Below are positions 1 to 6,603 of a stretch of DNA of 12,393 nt, one piece after another. Source of the DNA: Bacteroidia bacterium. Its GTDB lineage: Bacteria; Bacteroidota; Bacteroidia; Bacteroidales; VadinHA17. Below the pieces are notes generated by a model. The model searched no databases, was not told the DNA's origin, and saw only the letters and a list, made by a program, of their open reading frames with translations. Each line of letters begins with the position of its first letter. The first letter of the stretch is position 1. The translations under genes were made by a program, and so were the position numbers. Location: NCBI GenBank assembly GCA_026391515.1, contig JAPLEC010000451.1, positions 1-12,393 of the forward strand. Direction: 5' to 3'.

Positions 1-482
1 AGGAAGAGCTTGAGAGAAAGAGAATTGAAGCTGAACAAAAACGCCAGGCCGATATAACCAACAGAACCAAAAATGCTCTGGCTAACTCTAAAAATGCCGG
101 CACCACCTCGACCGGAGAAGGAGTTACGGGTGGACAGGGAAACCAGGGTGTTCCGACAGGTGCTGTTGATTCCCAAAACCGCGGCGAAGGTAGCGGCCTT
201 GGTGATAAAGGCATTTCATACGATCTTCAGGGTCGCGGATTTCAGAAACTTCCATTACCTAAATATGATTACCAGGGCGAAGGAATAGTTGTATATGAAG
301 TCAGTGTCGACAGGTCAGGAAAAGTAGTACGGGCCGATTTTAGCATAAAAGAATCCACCACACTTGATGAATACCTGCTCAAAGTTGCAAAGGATGCTGC
401 ACTGGAAGCTCAGTTTGAAACAAAACCGGATGCCCCTCTTATTCAGAAGGGTAAAATAACATATAGATTTAAACTAAAATAG
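1..482 (+). CDS. TonB family protein, C-terminal part (5' truncated by window edge)
   Basis: This reading frame is open from the window edge (first full codon at position 3) to TAG at 480-482, giving 159 visible residues; its start lies outside. The visible protein begins with a charged, coiled-coil-like stretch (EELERKRIEAEQKRQ), passes through a Gly/Gln/Thr-rich linker (about residues 31-70), and ends in a globular domain of about 85 residues containing LPLPKYDYQGEG, VYEVSVDRSGKV and TTLDEYLLKVAKDAAL. That pattern is the one I know from Bacteroidota energy-transducing TonB proteins, where the C-terminal domain touches the TonB box of outer-membrane transporters and passes on proton-motive-force energy from ExbB/ExbD. 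Family knowledge predicts an N-terminal membrane anchor and exbB/exbD genes just upstream, both out of view. It converges on the receiver gene with only 3 bp between the stop codons, leaving no room for a separate terminator. Confidence 0.8.
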   Translation, partial: EELERKRIEAEQKRQADITNRTKNALANSKNAGTTSTGEGVTGGQGNQGVPTGAVDSQNRGEGSGLGDKGISYDLQGRGFQKLPLPKYDYQGEGIVVYEVSVDRSGKVVRADFSIKESTTLDEYLLKVAKDAALEAQFETKPDAPLIQKGKITYRFKLK

Positions 483-485
483 ATT

Positions 486-875
486 TCAGCCTTTTCTTTC
501 GAAAATCTCTTTGATGGCAACGTTCAGGTTATCGAGAAGGTTATTGTCTTTGATTATGTAATCATCGATACCTTTTCTTGCAAGTTCAAGAACGACTTCT
601 CCTTTATCCTGTCCCGAAAGCATAATAACCGGAATGCCGGGCTTTAATTTTCTTATCTTGTCCAATATCTCCATGCCGTTCATAAACTTCTGATCACCTT
701 TTACAAACAAAAAATCAAGGATTATCAGATCAGGATTCCTGTTCATTGCCTTAAGACAATCTTCTCCTGATTCAAATGCTTCAACATTATAACCTTCAGT
801 AGTAAATCTCTTGACTACCAGCATGTTAATAAACGGATCGTCATCAACGACATAAATTAGCTTCCGATCGCTCAT
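486..875 (-). CDS. Stand-alone response regulator receiver domain protein
   Basis: This 129-residue protein is a single CheY-like receiver domain with no DNA-binding or enzymatic output module. The acidic pocket is D11-D13 (YVVDDDP), the predicted phospho-acceptor is D54 (LIILDF), the switch Ser/Thr is S87 (VIMLSG) and the conserved lysine is K109 (DYIIKD), so phosphorylation should be possible. The loop after D54 is about five residues longer than in CheY: 13 positions from D54 to the conserved Gly (G67) against 8. It probably acts by protein-protein interaction or as a phosphorelay intermediate; no histidine kinase is visible, so its partner is unknown. It lies 85 bp downstream of glyA on the same strand and could be cotranscribed. 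The ATG at 875-873 is chosen because the first beta strand follows at once. No Shine-Dalgarno is present, as is usual in this phylum. Confidence 0.88.
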   Translation of the reverse strand: MSDRKLIYVVDDDPFINMLVVKRFTTEGYNVEAFESGEDCLKAMNRNPDLIILDFLFVKGDQKFMNGMEILDKIRKLKPGIPVIMLSGQDKGEVVLELARKGIDDYIIKDNNLLDNLNVAIKEIFERKG

Positions 876-960
876 TTTAGAAATTTAATGATACAGTTCA
901 GGGGTAAAGTTAAATAAAAATATTGAAATGATAATTTTCACTTCTTTGATCTTTCTATAA

Positions 961-2241
961 TCATATTGAGAATAGAGGAAACGATTTCATCATTTTAAGT
1001 ACTTTTTCACCTACTTCTGAAATAACTTTTTCATTTTCAATATTCGAGATCACTTCATCAATAAGATCAACAATAGTACCCATGTGCTCCTCTTTGAGTC
1101 CTCTTGTAGTAATGGCAGGTGTCCCGACCCTTAAACCTGATGTAAGGAAAGGTGACCGGTTGTCGAAAGGCACCATATTTTTATTTACAGTTATATGTGC
1201 AAGAACAAGTGTATTCTCTACCTTTTTACCGGTAATATCAGGGAATTTTGTTCTCAGGTCAATGAGCATCAGGTGATTGTCGGTACCTCCCGAAACAACT
1301 TTATACCCTTTATCCATAAATGCTTTTGCCATTACGGCAGCATTCTTTTTTACCCTCTTCTGGTATTCATTAAACTCCGGTTCGAGAGCTTCTCCAAAAG
1401 AGACTGCTTTTGAAGCAATCACATGTTCGAGAGGGCCTCCCTGTACACCCGGAAATACAGCAGAATTAATAAGTGACGACATCATTCTGACTTCACCTTT
1501 AGTAGTTGTGATGCCCCATGGATTTACAAAATCCTTGCCCATTAAAATAATGCCGCCTCTCGGACCCCTTAATGTTTTATGAGTTGTTGATGTAACTATA
1601 TGTGCATATTTTAATGGATTCTTTAAAAGTCCTGCTGCTATCAGTCCTGCCGGATGTGCCATATCGACCACTAAAAATGCTCCGACCATATCCGCAATTT
1701 TTCTCATCCTTTCATAATCCCATTCCCGTGAATAAGCTGAAGCGCCGCCGATGATCATTTTTGGTTTTTCCTTCAATGCAATCTCTTCCATCAAATCATA
1801 ATCAACCTGCCCTGTATCTTCTTTTACGCTGTATGCTACAGGTCTGTACAGGATTCCGGATGAGTTAACGGGAGAGCCATGAGACAGGTGTCCGCCATGA
1901 GCCAGGTTCAGTCCCATGAAAGTATCTCCAGGTTTCATCAGCGTCATGAAAACTGCCATATTAGCCTGAGCTCCTGAATGAGGCTGGACATTGGCATATT
2001 CAGCATCGAAAAGCTTTTTCAACCGGTCTATGGCAACCTGTTCCGCCTGGTCAACAAACTCACAACCGCCGTAATAGCGATTCCCCGGGTAACCTTCTGC
2101 ATATTTATTTGTAAGGACAGATCCCATTGCCTCCAATACCTGGGGGCTTACAAAATTTTCGGAAGCGATAAGCTCAATTCCGTTCAGCTGGCGCTGACGC
2201 TCTTTTTCAATAATATCAAAAATCAGTGTATCTTTCTTCAT
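961..2241 (-). CDS. glyA: Serine hydroxymethyltransferase
   Basis: GlyA is a cytoplasmic PLP enzyme that interconverts serine plus tetrahydrofolate with glycine plus 5,10-methylenetetrahydrofolate, the main source of one-carbon units for purine and thymidylate synthesis. The 426-residue length is normal for bacteria. Diagnostic motifs run in order: LIASENF (24-30), NRYYGG with the substrate tyrosine near 56, LNLAHGGHLSHG (111-122), VVDMAHPAG with D193 and H196 contacting the cofactor, the Schiff-base lysine K222 in TSTTHKTLRGPRGG, and SGLRVGTPA with the carboxylate-binding R371. No key residue is missing. The start is the ATG at 2241-2239 followed directly by the expected N-terminal helix. 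A small ClC-like ORF overlaps its first 26 bases, and a -7 promoter box lies about 160 bases upstream. It belongs with purA to the one-carbon/purine supply of the cell, although the two genes are not adjacent. Confidence 0.97.
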   Translation of the reverse strand: MKKDTLIFDIIEKERQRQLNGIELIASENFVSPQVLEAMGSVLTNKYAEGYPGNRYYGGCEFVDQAEQVAIDRLKKLFDAEYANVQPHSGAQANMAVFMTLMKPGDTFMGLNLAHGGHLSHGSPVNSSGILYRPVAYSVKEDTGQVDYDLMEEIALKEKPKMIIGGASAYSREWDYERMRKIADMVGAFLVVDMAHPAGLIAAGLLKNPLKYAHIVTSTTHKTLRGPRGGIILMGKDFVNPWGITTTKGEVRMMSSLINSAVFPGVQGGPLEHVIASKAVSFGEALEPEFNEYQKRVKKNAAVMAKAFMDKGYKVVSGGTDNHLMLIDLRTKFPDITGKKVENTLVLAHITVNKNMVPFDNRSPFLTSGLRVGTPAITTRGLKEEHMGTIVDLIDEVISNIENEKVISEVGEKVLKMMKSFPLFSI

Positions 2242-2395
2242 AATATGATAATTTTAAAAATTTATTCTTCAGAATTGCTGCTGCCAGAGCGCTCAGCAGA
2301 CCGACAACCAGGCTAAGGATATATATCAGCTTTACCTGATCAATGTCTTCAACACGGGGATGTAAAAGCTTCCTGAAAAACCTGTTTTTGAACAT
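2216..2395 (-). pseudogene. 59-codon ORF resembling the N-terminus of a ClC chloride channel; likely remnant or small membrane protein
   Basis: A minus-strand frame from ATG at 2395-2393 to TGA at 2218-2216 encodes 59 residues. It starts MFKNRFFRKLLHPRVEDID, a basic cytoplasmic-type start, then has one hydrophobic segment, LIYILSLVVGLLSALAAAIL (about residues 23-42), followed by KN. This combination looks like the beginning of Bacteroidota ClC-family channels or antiporters (my recollection of the family, not a search). About 44 residues in, the resemblance ends and the frame runs into the first codons of glyA in another phase. A complete ClC protein has several hundred residues and many membrane helices, so this cannot be a working channel. 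It is either the 5' remnant left by a deletion or a real one-helix protein translated ahead of glyA. A perfect TAnnTTTG box sits only 7 bases before its ATG, so it would be the first ORF on the glyA transcript. Confidence 0.5.
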
Positions 2396-2402
2396 AATTA
2401 TG

Positions 2403-2410
2403 CAAATATA
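2403..2410 (-). promoter_or_regulatory. -7 promoter box (TATATTTG) for glyA and its leader ORF
   Basis: Read on the minus strand this is TATATTTG, a full match to the Bacteroidota -7 consensus TAnnTTTG. I see no good TTTG -33 box at the usual distance. Transcription would begin within a few bases of the small ORF's ATG, giving glyA a leader of about 155 bases. Confidence 0.5.
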
Positions 2411-2442
2411 AAAACAATACTAAACCTTCTCAGTTTTTTACT

Positions 2443-2450
2443 TAAGTTTG
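2443..2450 (+). promoter_or_regulatory. -7 promoter box (TAAGTTTG) for the M16 operon
   Basis: TAAGTTTG is a full match to the Bacteroidota -7 consensus TAnnTTTG, 52 bases before the first M16 start codon. A TTTG -33 box is not obvious. It points away from the minus-strand box at 2403-2410, making this a divergent promoter region. Confidence 0.5.
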
Positions 2451-2460
2451 TCTCAACAGA

Positions 2461-2486
2461 AGAGGCTTAAACCTGTGGTTTCCTCT
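2461..2486 (+). promoter_or_regulatory. Leader hairpin ahead of the M16 operon
   Basis: AGAGG (2461-2465) pairs with CCTCT (2482-2486), and AAACC (2469-2473) pairs with GGTTT (2477-2481) around a TGT loop, with CTT bulged on the left arm: ten base pairs in all. It starts about ten bases after the -7 box and ends 16 bases before the ATG, so it would lie near the 5' end of the mRNA. A role in mRNA stability or translation control is inference. Confidence 0.4.
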
Positions 2487-2502
2487 GCAATAGTTTTCTC
2501 TT

Positions 2503-3750
2503 ATGATAAAATTCAGCAGATTCTGTCTCGACAACGGATTGAGAATTCTGGTCCATGAAGACATATCTACACCCCTTGTTGCCATGAGTATCTTATATGA
2601 TGTGGGATCGAGGGATGAAAATCGTGAAGCTACAGGTCTGGCACATCTTTTTGAACATCTTATGTTTGGAGGAACTCCGGGCATTCCTGAATATGATAAG
2701 CATCTGCAGCTGGCAGGCGGAGAAAATAATGCATTTACCACATCTGATATAACCAATTATTATATTACTCTGCCGAAAGAGAATATTGAAACAGGTTTCT
2801 GGCTCGAATCTGACAGAATGAACGGTATCGATTTCTCACGGAAAAACCTTGAGATTCAGAAAAATGTAGTAATTGAGGAGTTCAAACAACGATATCTCAA
2901 TCAGCCTTATGGAGATGCCATGCTATTGCTGAGACCTCTTGCTTATAAGGTTCATCCGTACCACTGGCCAACTATCGGATCAGACATCGATCACATCAAA
3001 AACGCTGGTCTTAAAAATATCAAAGATTTTTTCTTTTCGCATTATGCACCTAATAATGCAATACTCTCTTTAACAGGCAATATCACCCCGTGGCATGCAC
3101 TCAGGCTGACAAAAAAGTGGTTCGAAAATATCGAAAAGAGAAAGATAAGTCCCAGGCAGCTTCCTGCTGAGCCTGAGCAGACAAAAGAAAGAATCCGGAC
3201 AGTCAAAAGAGATGTCCCGGCTGATGCACTCTATAAAGCCTGGCATATCGGCCCCAGAAACAGTGACGACTTCTTCACGATGGATCTAATTTCCGATCTG
3301 CTTGCAGGAGGAGAATCAGGCAGATTAGAGACAAAACTGATGCGTGAAAAGAAAATCTTCAGTGAGATCGATGCATACATCACTTCGGAAATAGATCCGG
3401 GATTACTTATTATTAACGGTAAGCTGATGAAAGGTATCGATCTTAACACGGCTGACGAATTAATAAACAAATTAATTGCTGAGCTCATGGAAAAGTATCC
3501 TTCTCCGTACGAGATGGAGAAGGTAAAAAACAAGTACGAATCTGCACATGTAATCAGGAACAGTGATATTCTTTATAAAGCAATGAATCTTTCCTATTAT
3601 GAACTTCTTGGTAATCCTGATCTTATTAATACTGAAGTTGAAAGATATTTAAAGACAGATAAAGTTATGGTTCTTGAGACTGTCAGAAGGTATTTAGTCC
3701 AGACCAACTGCAGTACACTTTTTTACAAATCATCAAGAGACGAAAAGTGA
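2503..3750 (+). CDS. M16 family zinc metallopeptidase, catalytic (HxxEH) subunit
   Basis: This 415-residue protein is an M16 (pitrilysin/MPP-like) peptidase of the half-size M16B type. The inverted zinc motif HLFEH lies at 48-52, and the third metal ligand is probably E126 in VVIEEF, about 74 residues later as in the family. The N-terminal strand (LDNGLRILVHED) and VGSRDE region match the usual start, supporting the ATG at 2503. In the C-terminal half the substrate-binding Arg/Tyr pair is incomplete: R274 is present (SGRLETKLM) but the tyrosine position appears to be S287. M16B enzymes often work as heterodimers in which one subunit gives the metal site and the other the Arg/Tyr pair; the next gene fits as the partner. 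No signal peptide or membrane segment is seen, so a cytoplasmic location is likely. It is first in a three-gene coupled operon. The substrate is unknown; peptide clean-up or processing is a family-level guess. Confidence 0.92.
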   Translation: MIKFSRFCLDNGLRILVHEDISTPLVAMSILYDVGSRDENREATGLAHLFEHLMFGGTPGIPEYDKHLQLAGGENNAFTTSDITNYYITLPKENIETGFWLESDRMNGIDFSRKNLEIQKNVVIEEFKQRYLNQPYGDAMLLLRPLAYKVHPYHWPTIGSDIDHIKNAGLKNIKDFFFSHYAPNNAILSLTGNITPWHALRLTKKWFENIEKRKISPRQLPAEPEQTKERIRTVKRDVPADALYKAWHIGPRNSDDFFTMDLISDLLAGGESGRLETKLMREKKIFSEIDAYITSEIDPGLLIINGKLMKGIDLNTADELINKLIAELMEKYPSPYEMEKVKNKYESAHVIRNSDILYKAMNLSYYELLGNPDLINTEVERYLKTDKVMVLETVRRYLVQTNCSTLFYKSSRDEK

Positions 3751-5024
3751 TGACAAGGAAGCTTTTATTAAAACCGACTGTAAGTCCTGTCGATCCGGGT
3801 AAGATACCGGAAGCTGTTTGCGTAAGGTTGAACAATAATATTCCGGTGTTTTTAATTGAAGCCGGTCTTGAAGATTTGTCACGCATTGAATTTACGTTTG
3901 GAGCCGGCAATGCTTACGAGTACCTGCCTCTTCTTGCATCAACGACAAACTTCATGCTGACTGAAGGAACCAGGAATCATACTTCATCAGAGATTAATAA
4001 TGCACTCGATTTTTATGGCACGCTGTCCCATCAGTATGCTGAGAATGACCGTGCCGGCATTGTTATCTGCGTTCTGAATAAACATCTTGATAAAATACTT
4101 GAACTCGCAAGGGAAATATTGTTTTTCCCGGTATTCCCGGCGTCAGAGCTAAAAACACTCATTAGAAAAAGGCTACGTAAATATCTCATCAGCAGGGAAA
4201 AAGTCCATAATCTTGCTCTTGATAAGTTTTATGAATCCATCTTTGGGAGTCACCATCCGTATGGAAGACAGACACTTCCTGACGATTTCGGGAAAATGAT
4301 ACCACTCCTCCTCAAAGATTTTCATTCAGGGCACTACACACCACAGAATATGGCAATTATTGTATCCGGGAAAATAACTGAAAAGCTATTAAAACTTCTC
4401 AACAATTGTTTTGGCGAAATAAGTCCGGATGACACCTATAATGAGGAATCCTGTAATGTTCTTGAATCACAGAAAACGAAAAAAGTGCACATTGAAAAAC
4501 CAGGGGCATTACAGACAGCAATCAGAATTGGTTCTCCGACTATTGATAAACGACATCCCGATTATCCGGGATTAAAAGTGCTTAATGTTTTGCTTGGAGG
4601 TTATTTCGGTTCACGGCTGATGAAGAATATAAGAGAAGAAAAAGGTCTTACTTACGGAATACACTCGACAGTTTTTTCATTCAATCTCAGTGGTTATAAA
4701 GTCATTTCAACAGAAGTGAGTAAAAAAAGTACTCAATTAGCAATTGATGAGATATACAAGGAAATAAGGCTTTTACAGAGTGTTCCGGTTAAAAAGGAAG
4801 AGATGGAAGTCGTAAGAAATTACATGCTTGGCGACATGGTCAGGATGTTTGACGGACCATTTGCTCTGGCAGAAAGCTTCAGGCTGGCATGGGAATTTGG
4901 TCTAGACAATTCATATTATTACCGGCTGGCTGATAAAATAAAATCAATAAAGGCTGACGAAATAATTGCCCTCGCACAGACGTATTATAATATTGATGAT
5001 CTGTATGAAATAACTGCCGGTTGA
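3750..5024 (+). CDS. M16 family peptidase-like protein, non-catalytic partner subunit
   Basis: This 424-residue protein has the M16 fold but lacks the zinc motif: the HxxEH position reads LLASTTNFML (61-70). It keeps the substrate-binding signature in its C-terminal half, FGSRLMKNIREEKGLTYGI, with R289 and Y302. It is therefore probably the partner that completes the active chamber of the preceding HxxEH subunit, as in characterised M16B heterodimers. The chosen start is the ATG at 3750, which overlaps the upstream stop as TGATG and implies translational coupling; an in-frame GTG at 3747 would add one residue. No signal peptide is visible. The 3' end (TGA 5022-5024) lies 2 bases before the next ATG, so the three genes should be cotranscribed and made together. 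Calling it a partner subunit rests on residue complementarity and adjacency; the complex itself is inferred. Confidence 0.9.
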   Translation: MTRKLLLKPTVSPVDPGKIPEAVCVRLNNNIPVFLIEAGLEDLSRIEFTFGAGNAYEYLPLLASTTNFMLTEGTRNHTSSEINNALDFYGTLSHQYAENDRAGIVICVLNKHLDKILELAREILFFPVFPASELKTLIRKRLRKYLISREKVHNLALDKFYESIFGSHHPYGRQTLPDDFGKMIPLLLKDFHSGHYTPQNMAIIVSGKITEKLLKLLNNCFGEISPDDTYNEESCNVLESQKTKKVHIEKPGALQTAIRIGSPTIDKRHPDYPGLKVLNVLLGGYFGSRLMKNIREEKGLTYGIHSTVFSFNLSGYKVISTEVSKKSTQLAIDEIYKEIRLLQSVPVKKEEMEVVRNYMLGDMVRMFDGPFALAESFRLAWEFGLDNSYYYRLADKIKSIKADEIIALAQTYYNIDDLYEITAG

Positions 5025-5026
5025 AA

Positions 5027-6511
5027 ATGAGAATAAAGCTCCTTCATATAATTGTTGCTCTTCAGCTTTTATTTGCGTTACAGATAAATGGACAAGTTGA
5101 TAATGAACCTCCGGTTGCACCTGTTCTTAAGCTTGTTAGTGTTAATTATTTAACAGGAAATATTGAAATATCATGGGCATCAAGCCCTTCTCCTGATGTG
5201 GCAGGCTATGTTGTATATCTTTATAAAAACAATGCAGGATTTGCCCTCGATACTCTTCATAATCCTTCAGCAAACAGTTACCTGCGAACCGGATCAGGAT
5301 CGGCCTATTACAGCGAGTCTTTCGTAGTTGCTGCTTTAGATACTGCCGGGAATATAAGTCCGCTATCAAATATTTTAAGCACTATTTTTTGCACTATTAA
5401 AATAGATACATGTAAAAAAGAGATTCAGATCACATGGAATTTATATATAAACGATGTAACCAAATATTTGATTCTTGCATCCAGAAATGGAGAGCCCTTC
5501 TCAAAAATAGACTCTGTCGAGGCACCAAATAACAGCTATAAGCTTACTGATTTTGAGACAGATTCACAATACTGTTTTGTTATCCGGGCGATTCTTAAGG
5601 GCGATTCGTTATCGAATTCGAATAAAAGTTGTCTGGTCACAAAAATGCAGCATCCGCCGCAATGGATAAATGCCGATTATGCCACGGTGGATCAGAATAA
5701 TGCCATAGCTCTCTCATTTACAATAGAACCTTCTACAGAAATTAAGACCTTCAACATTGAAAGGAAAACAGGTTCAACAGGAAGCTTCAAGAAGATTGCA
5801 CAGCTGAATTATTCATCAGGTCCATTGACCTACATTGATAATGATGCTGATATTACCAGGGTTAATTATTACAGGCTGGTTGCGATAAATAATTGCGGTG
5901 TTCCAATAATTTTTTCAAATATAGCTTCAAATATAGTTCTGGCCCTGAACCGGAATGGAAATGAAAATAATTTTTATCTCAGCTGGAATTCTTACAAGGA
6001 ATGGATTGGTATTGTGGATGGATATAAGTTAAATATAAATACGGGCAACGGATGGGAAGAAAATTCATCTTTATTACCTGGTGATACAATCATAATAAAA
6101 TATTATTCTGATTTGATGTATCAGGTGACGGGGAAAGAAGTTTGCTTTATGATTAAAGCTGTTGAGGCATCAAATCCCTATGGCGTAAATGGAGCAAGTT
6201 ATTCATCACGGATATGTACTCCGGTTACTGAAAATATAATTGTCCCCAATGTCTTCACTCCTGATAACAACTCGATCAATGATTATTTCAAGCCTGTATT
6301 ATCTTTCACACCACTTGCTTACAAGCTGATTATCACCGATTTACAGAGGAAAACAGTATTCGAGACTAATGAATATCTTGAAGAATGGAATGGTACAAAA
6401 AACGGGAGTACTTTGCCCCAGGGAGTTTATTTATGGTTTTTGAAGGTGAGCACACCTTCGGGCAGGAGCATTGAAAAAACCGGAACAGTCACAATAATCT
6501 TTAATCCCTGA
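5027..6511 (+). CDS. Secreted FN3-repeat protein with C-terminal type IX secretion sorting domain
   Basis: This 494-residue protein begins with a signal peptide (MRIKLLHIIVALQLLFALQ, then INGQ), so it should cross the inner membrane by Sec. The body is a series of about four fibronectin-III-like beta-sandwich units of 85-100 residues, recognised by repeats such as ISWASSPSPDVAGYVVY, ITWNLYINDVTKYLIL, YYRLVAINNCG and LSWNSYKEWIGIVDGYKL. The last ~91 residues (VPNVFTPDNNSINDYFKP to TGTVTIIFNP) match the gliding-motility-associated / CHU_C domain, used as a sorting signal by the type IX secretion system in Bacteroidota. It is thus probably exported to the cell surface or medium; no enzymatic domain is visible, so a binding or structural role is likeliest. 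The ATG at 5027 is preferred over an in-frame TTG at 5021 because it places the signal peptide directly. It is third in the operon after the M16 pair, 2 bases downstream, an unusual pairing. Confidence 0.88.
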   Translation: MRIKLLHIIVALQLLFALQINGQVDNEPPVAPVLKLVSVNYLTGNIEISWASSPSPDVAGYVVYLYKNNAGFALDTLHNPSANSYLRTGSGSAYYSESFVVAALDTAGNISPLSNILSTIFCTIKIDTCKKEIQITWNLYINDVTKYLILASRNGEPFSKIDSVEAPNNSYKLTDFETDSQYCFVIRAILKGDSLSNSNKSCLVTKMQHPPQWINADYATVDQNNAIALSFTIEPSTEIKTFNIERKTGSTGSFKKIAQLNYSSGPLTYIDNDADITRVNYYRLVAINNCGVPIIFSNIASNIVLALNRNGNENNFYLSWNSYKEWIGIVDGYKLNINTGNGWEENSSLLPGDTIIIKYYSDLMYQVTGKEVCFMIKAVEASNPYGVNGASYSSRICTPVTENIIVPNVFTPDNNSINDYFKPVLSFTPLAYKLIITDLQRKTVFETNEYLEEWNGTKNGSTLPQGVYLWFLKVSTPSGRSIEKTGTVTIIFNP

Positions 6512-6564
6512 TATATTGCGAAATCTCAAACCGTCTCTGGCATTCCAGTTTCACTGAATAAAGT

Positions 6565-6572
6565 TATATTTG
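6565..6572 (+). promoter_or_regulatory. -7 promoter box (TATATTTG) for the RSH gene
   Basis: TATATTTG matches the Bacteroidota -7 consensus TAnnTTTG in full and lies 31 bases before the RSH start codon. No convincing TTTG -33 box is seen at the usual spacing. It gives the RSH gene its own promoter, separate from the M16 operon that ends at 6511. Confidence 0.5.
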
Positions 6573-6574
6573 TA

Positions 6575-6597
6575 TTCCGGAGAGAAAGGATCCGGAA
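6575..6597 (+). promoter_or_regulatory. Inverted repeat in the RSH leader
   Basis: TTCCGGA (6575-6581) and TCCGGAA (6591-6597) are perfect inverted repeats around a 9-base purine-rich spacer that contains AAAGGA. The repeat begins 2 bases after the -7 box and ends 6 bases before the ATG. It could be an operator over the transcription start, or an RNA hairpin holding an SD-like sequence in its loop. Both roles are inference. Confidence 0.4.
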
Positions 6598-6603
6598 ATA
6601 TCT

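Noticed and set aside
73..288. Plus-strand 71-codon ORF at the left end
   Set aside because: It lies in another frame of the TonB C-terminal coding sequence, which has clear family motifs; the product looks like a shadow.
924..940. TGAAA/TTTCA inverted repeat downstream of glyA as a terminator
   Set aside because: On the minus strand a T-rich stretch follows, but the stem is only five AT-rich pairs; too weak to call.
1277..1582. Plus-strand ORF of 101 codons antisense to glyA
   Set aside because: It is fully inside glyA, shows no domain or signal features and is explained as an antisense shadow.
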